DNA of 14,863 nt from JAGXFP01 sp046484585 (lineage in GTDB: Bacteria; Desulfobacterota; Desulfobulbia; Desulfobulbales; JAGXFP01), in the NCBI GenBank assembly GCA_046484585.1, contig JAWOIQ010000204.1, forward strand, positions 1 through 14,863, in the 5' to 3' direction. A program made the position numbers and the translations under genes. Under the pieces are notes generated by a model that saw only the letters and a list, made by a program, of their open reading frames with translations, had not been told where the DNA came from and did no database searches. The number at the start of each line of letters is the position of its first letter. Within the stretch, counting starts at the first letter, position 1. Below are positions 14,063 to 14,863 of this stretch, one piece after another.

Positions 14063-14632
14063 ATGAACATCTCAACCATCTTTTTCATAGCGCTGGCCCT
14101 GGCCGTGGATGCCTTCGCGGTCGCCCTGGCCGCCGGAGTCTCTTTGCCCCGAACCACCTTACGCCACACCTTTCGGCTGGCCTGGCATTTCGGCCTTTTC
14201 CAGGGGGGGATGGCCGCCATCGGCTGGGCCGGCGGCCTCGCCTTCCGGCCCCTGATCGAATCATTCGACCACTGGCTCGCCTTTAGCCTGCTCTTCCTGG
14301 TCGGGCTCAGAATGATCCACCAGGCCCTTAGCGGCAGCGAAACTGAAAAAGCCTCCGTCGATCCGACCCGGGGCTTTTCGTTAGTCGTCCTTTCCACGGC
14401 AACCAGTATCGATGCCCTGGCGGTGGGTTTGAGTTTCGCTTTCCTGCAGACCGAGATTCTCCTGCCCGCCCTGATAATCGGCATGGTCGCCCTGGTCCTG
14501 ACCGCGGCGGGGCTTCATCTGGGCAGGTTAATCCGCCATGCCGGCAGGCTCGGGGCCGGGGCAGAAATCGGCGGCGGCCTTGTTTTGATCGCCATCGGCT
14601 TCAGAATCCTTTTCGATCACGGGGTTTTTTAA
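14063..14632 (+). CDS. mntP: Manganese efflux pump MntP
   Basis: 189 residues with six predicted membrane helices in two pseudo-symmetric halves. The signature Asp motifs are LAVDAFAVALAAG in helix 1 and ATSIDALAVGLSFAFL in helix 4, with the family-typical AEIGGGLVLIAIGFRIL near the end. MntP exports Mn(II) across the inner membrane and guards against manganese excess. ATG 14063 gives the usual short N-terminus; TTG 14051 would add four residues. Neither has a clear ribosome site. I looked for an upstream yybP-ykoY manganese riboswitch and did not find one. It is encoded alone on the plus strand, 95 bp before the thiC-like gene. Confidence 0.93.
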   Translation: MNISTIFFIALALAVDAFAVALAAGVSLPRTTLRHTFRLAWHFGLFQGGMAAIGWAGGLAFRPLIESFDHWLAFSLLFLVGLRMIHQALSGSETEKASVDPTRGFSLVVLSTATSIDALAVGLSFAFLQTEILLPALIIGMVALVLTAAGLHLGRLIRHAGRLGAGAEIGGGLVLIAIGFRILFDHGVF

Positions 14633-14660
14633 CTTGGACTTTTCCCGCAGGCTATTTTCG

Positions 14661-14704
14661 TTGACATTACCGGCAAGCCGCTGGTAAGTTCGTCAAGTTT
14701 GACG
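14661..14704 (+). promoter_or_regulatory. Possible promoter and small palindrome upstream of the thiC-like gene
   Basis: A perfect TTGACA (14661-14666) is followed after 18 bases by the weak -10 box TAAGTT (14685-14690). Just downstream CGTCAA-GT-TTGACG (14691-14704) is a 14-bp palindrome that could bind a dimeric repressor or form a short hairpin. No TPP or cobalamin riboswitch fits in the 95-bp gap. Confidence 0.35.
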
Positions 14705-14727
14705 CCATTAATTTTTCGGAGACAAGA

Positions 14728-14863
14728 ATGAGCATTCGCGAAGACGCCTTGAACGGCAATATAACCCCGATTTTCGAAACCTGCGCCGCCAACGAAGGCA
14801 TGCCGGTTAAAACCTTAATGGACGGGGTTGCCGACGGCACCATAGCGATTCCCAAGAACAACA
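14728..14863 (+). CDS. thiC: ThiC-family radical SAM enzyme (3' truncated by window end)
   Basis: Only the first 45 residues are visible. ATG 14728 follows GGAG at 6 nt. The segment ALNGNITPIFETCAANEG, then VADGTIAIPKNN, fits the N-terminus of ThiC proteins (A..G.IT..ME.vA..E, ..VA.G..vIP.N). ThiC converts aminoimidazole ribotide to hydroxymethylpyrimidine phosphate for thiamine. Anaerobes of this group may also carry the paralog BzaF, which makes 5-hydroxybenzimidazole for cobamides; the visible part cannot decide, and IPKNN differs from the commoner IPAN. The catalytic C-terminal cluster motif lies outside the window. Confidence 0.7.
   Translation, partial: MSIREDALNGNITPIFETCAANEGMPVKTLMDGVADGTIAIPKNN

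Noticed and set aside
14633..14727. TPP riboswitch before the thiC-like gene
   Set aside because: No CUGAGA-type or GAUCUGG-type conserved elements; the gap is too short to hold one with its expression platform.

Overview
The window looks like an anaerobic, respiratory Desulfobacterota (former Deltaproteobacteria, Desulfuromonadales/Geobacter-like) chromosome. The evidence is two secreted multiheme c-type cytochromes, GC-rich genes, and long AT-richer gaps packed with small palindromic repeats and 7-bp repeat arrays. No tRNA, rRNA, CRISPR array or transposase gene was seen.

Layout. 1-1508 (+): 3' part of a TMTC-like membrane glycosyltransferase with five TPRs; its start lies outside the window. 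1509-2150: heptamer arrays, two palindromic repeats and a strong terminator. 2151-3053 (-): secreted hexaheme cytochrome whose heme order matches Geobacter OmcS, the subunit of extracellular cytochrome nanowires. It has its own promoter, an A-tract array upstream and a highly structured leader of about 140 nt. 3519-6593 (-): NHL beta-propeller on a Pro-rich stalk of about 580 residues (12-13 tandem repeats) with a C-terminal membrane anchor. 7068-8306 (-): decaheme cytochrome with an N-terminal beta-sandwich-like domain. 8885-10540 (-): second TMTC-like glycosyltransferase with three TPRs, a paralog of the first. 10650-12539 (-): HtpG. 12842-13420 (-): exported rhodanese bracketed by inverted 100-bp repeats. 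14063-14632 (+): MntP manganese exporter. 14728-end (+): start of a ThiC-family radical SAM enzyme.

The left two thirds (1 to about 10540) is best read as one extracellular electron-transfer locus. A small hexaheme cytochrome keeps the N-terminal CxxCHTMH signature whose last His is the inter-subunit heme ligand in OmcS. Around it are a decaheme carrier, a tethered beta-propeller that could act as an assembly or anchoring factor, and two polytopic glycosyltransferases that could modify exported proteins. The nanowire role is inferred from motif order and context; nothing here proves filament formation. The right third (htpG, rhodanese, mntP, thiC) is housekeeping or stress-related and shows no functional link to the cytochromes.

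The gaps are unusual. Period-7 arrays made of changing heptamers sit directly after the stop codons of several genes. At least four families of hairpin-forming repeats recur, several of them ending in the same TCGCAAAAA word.
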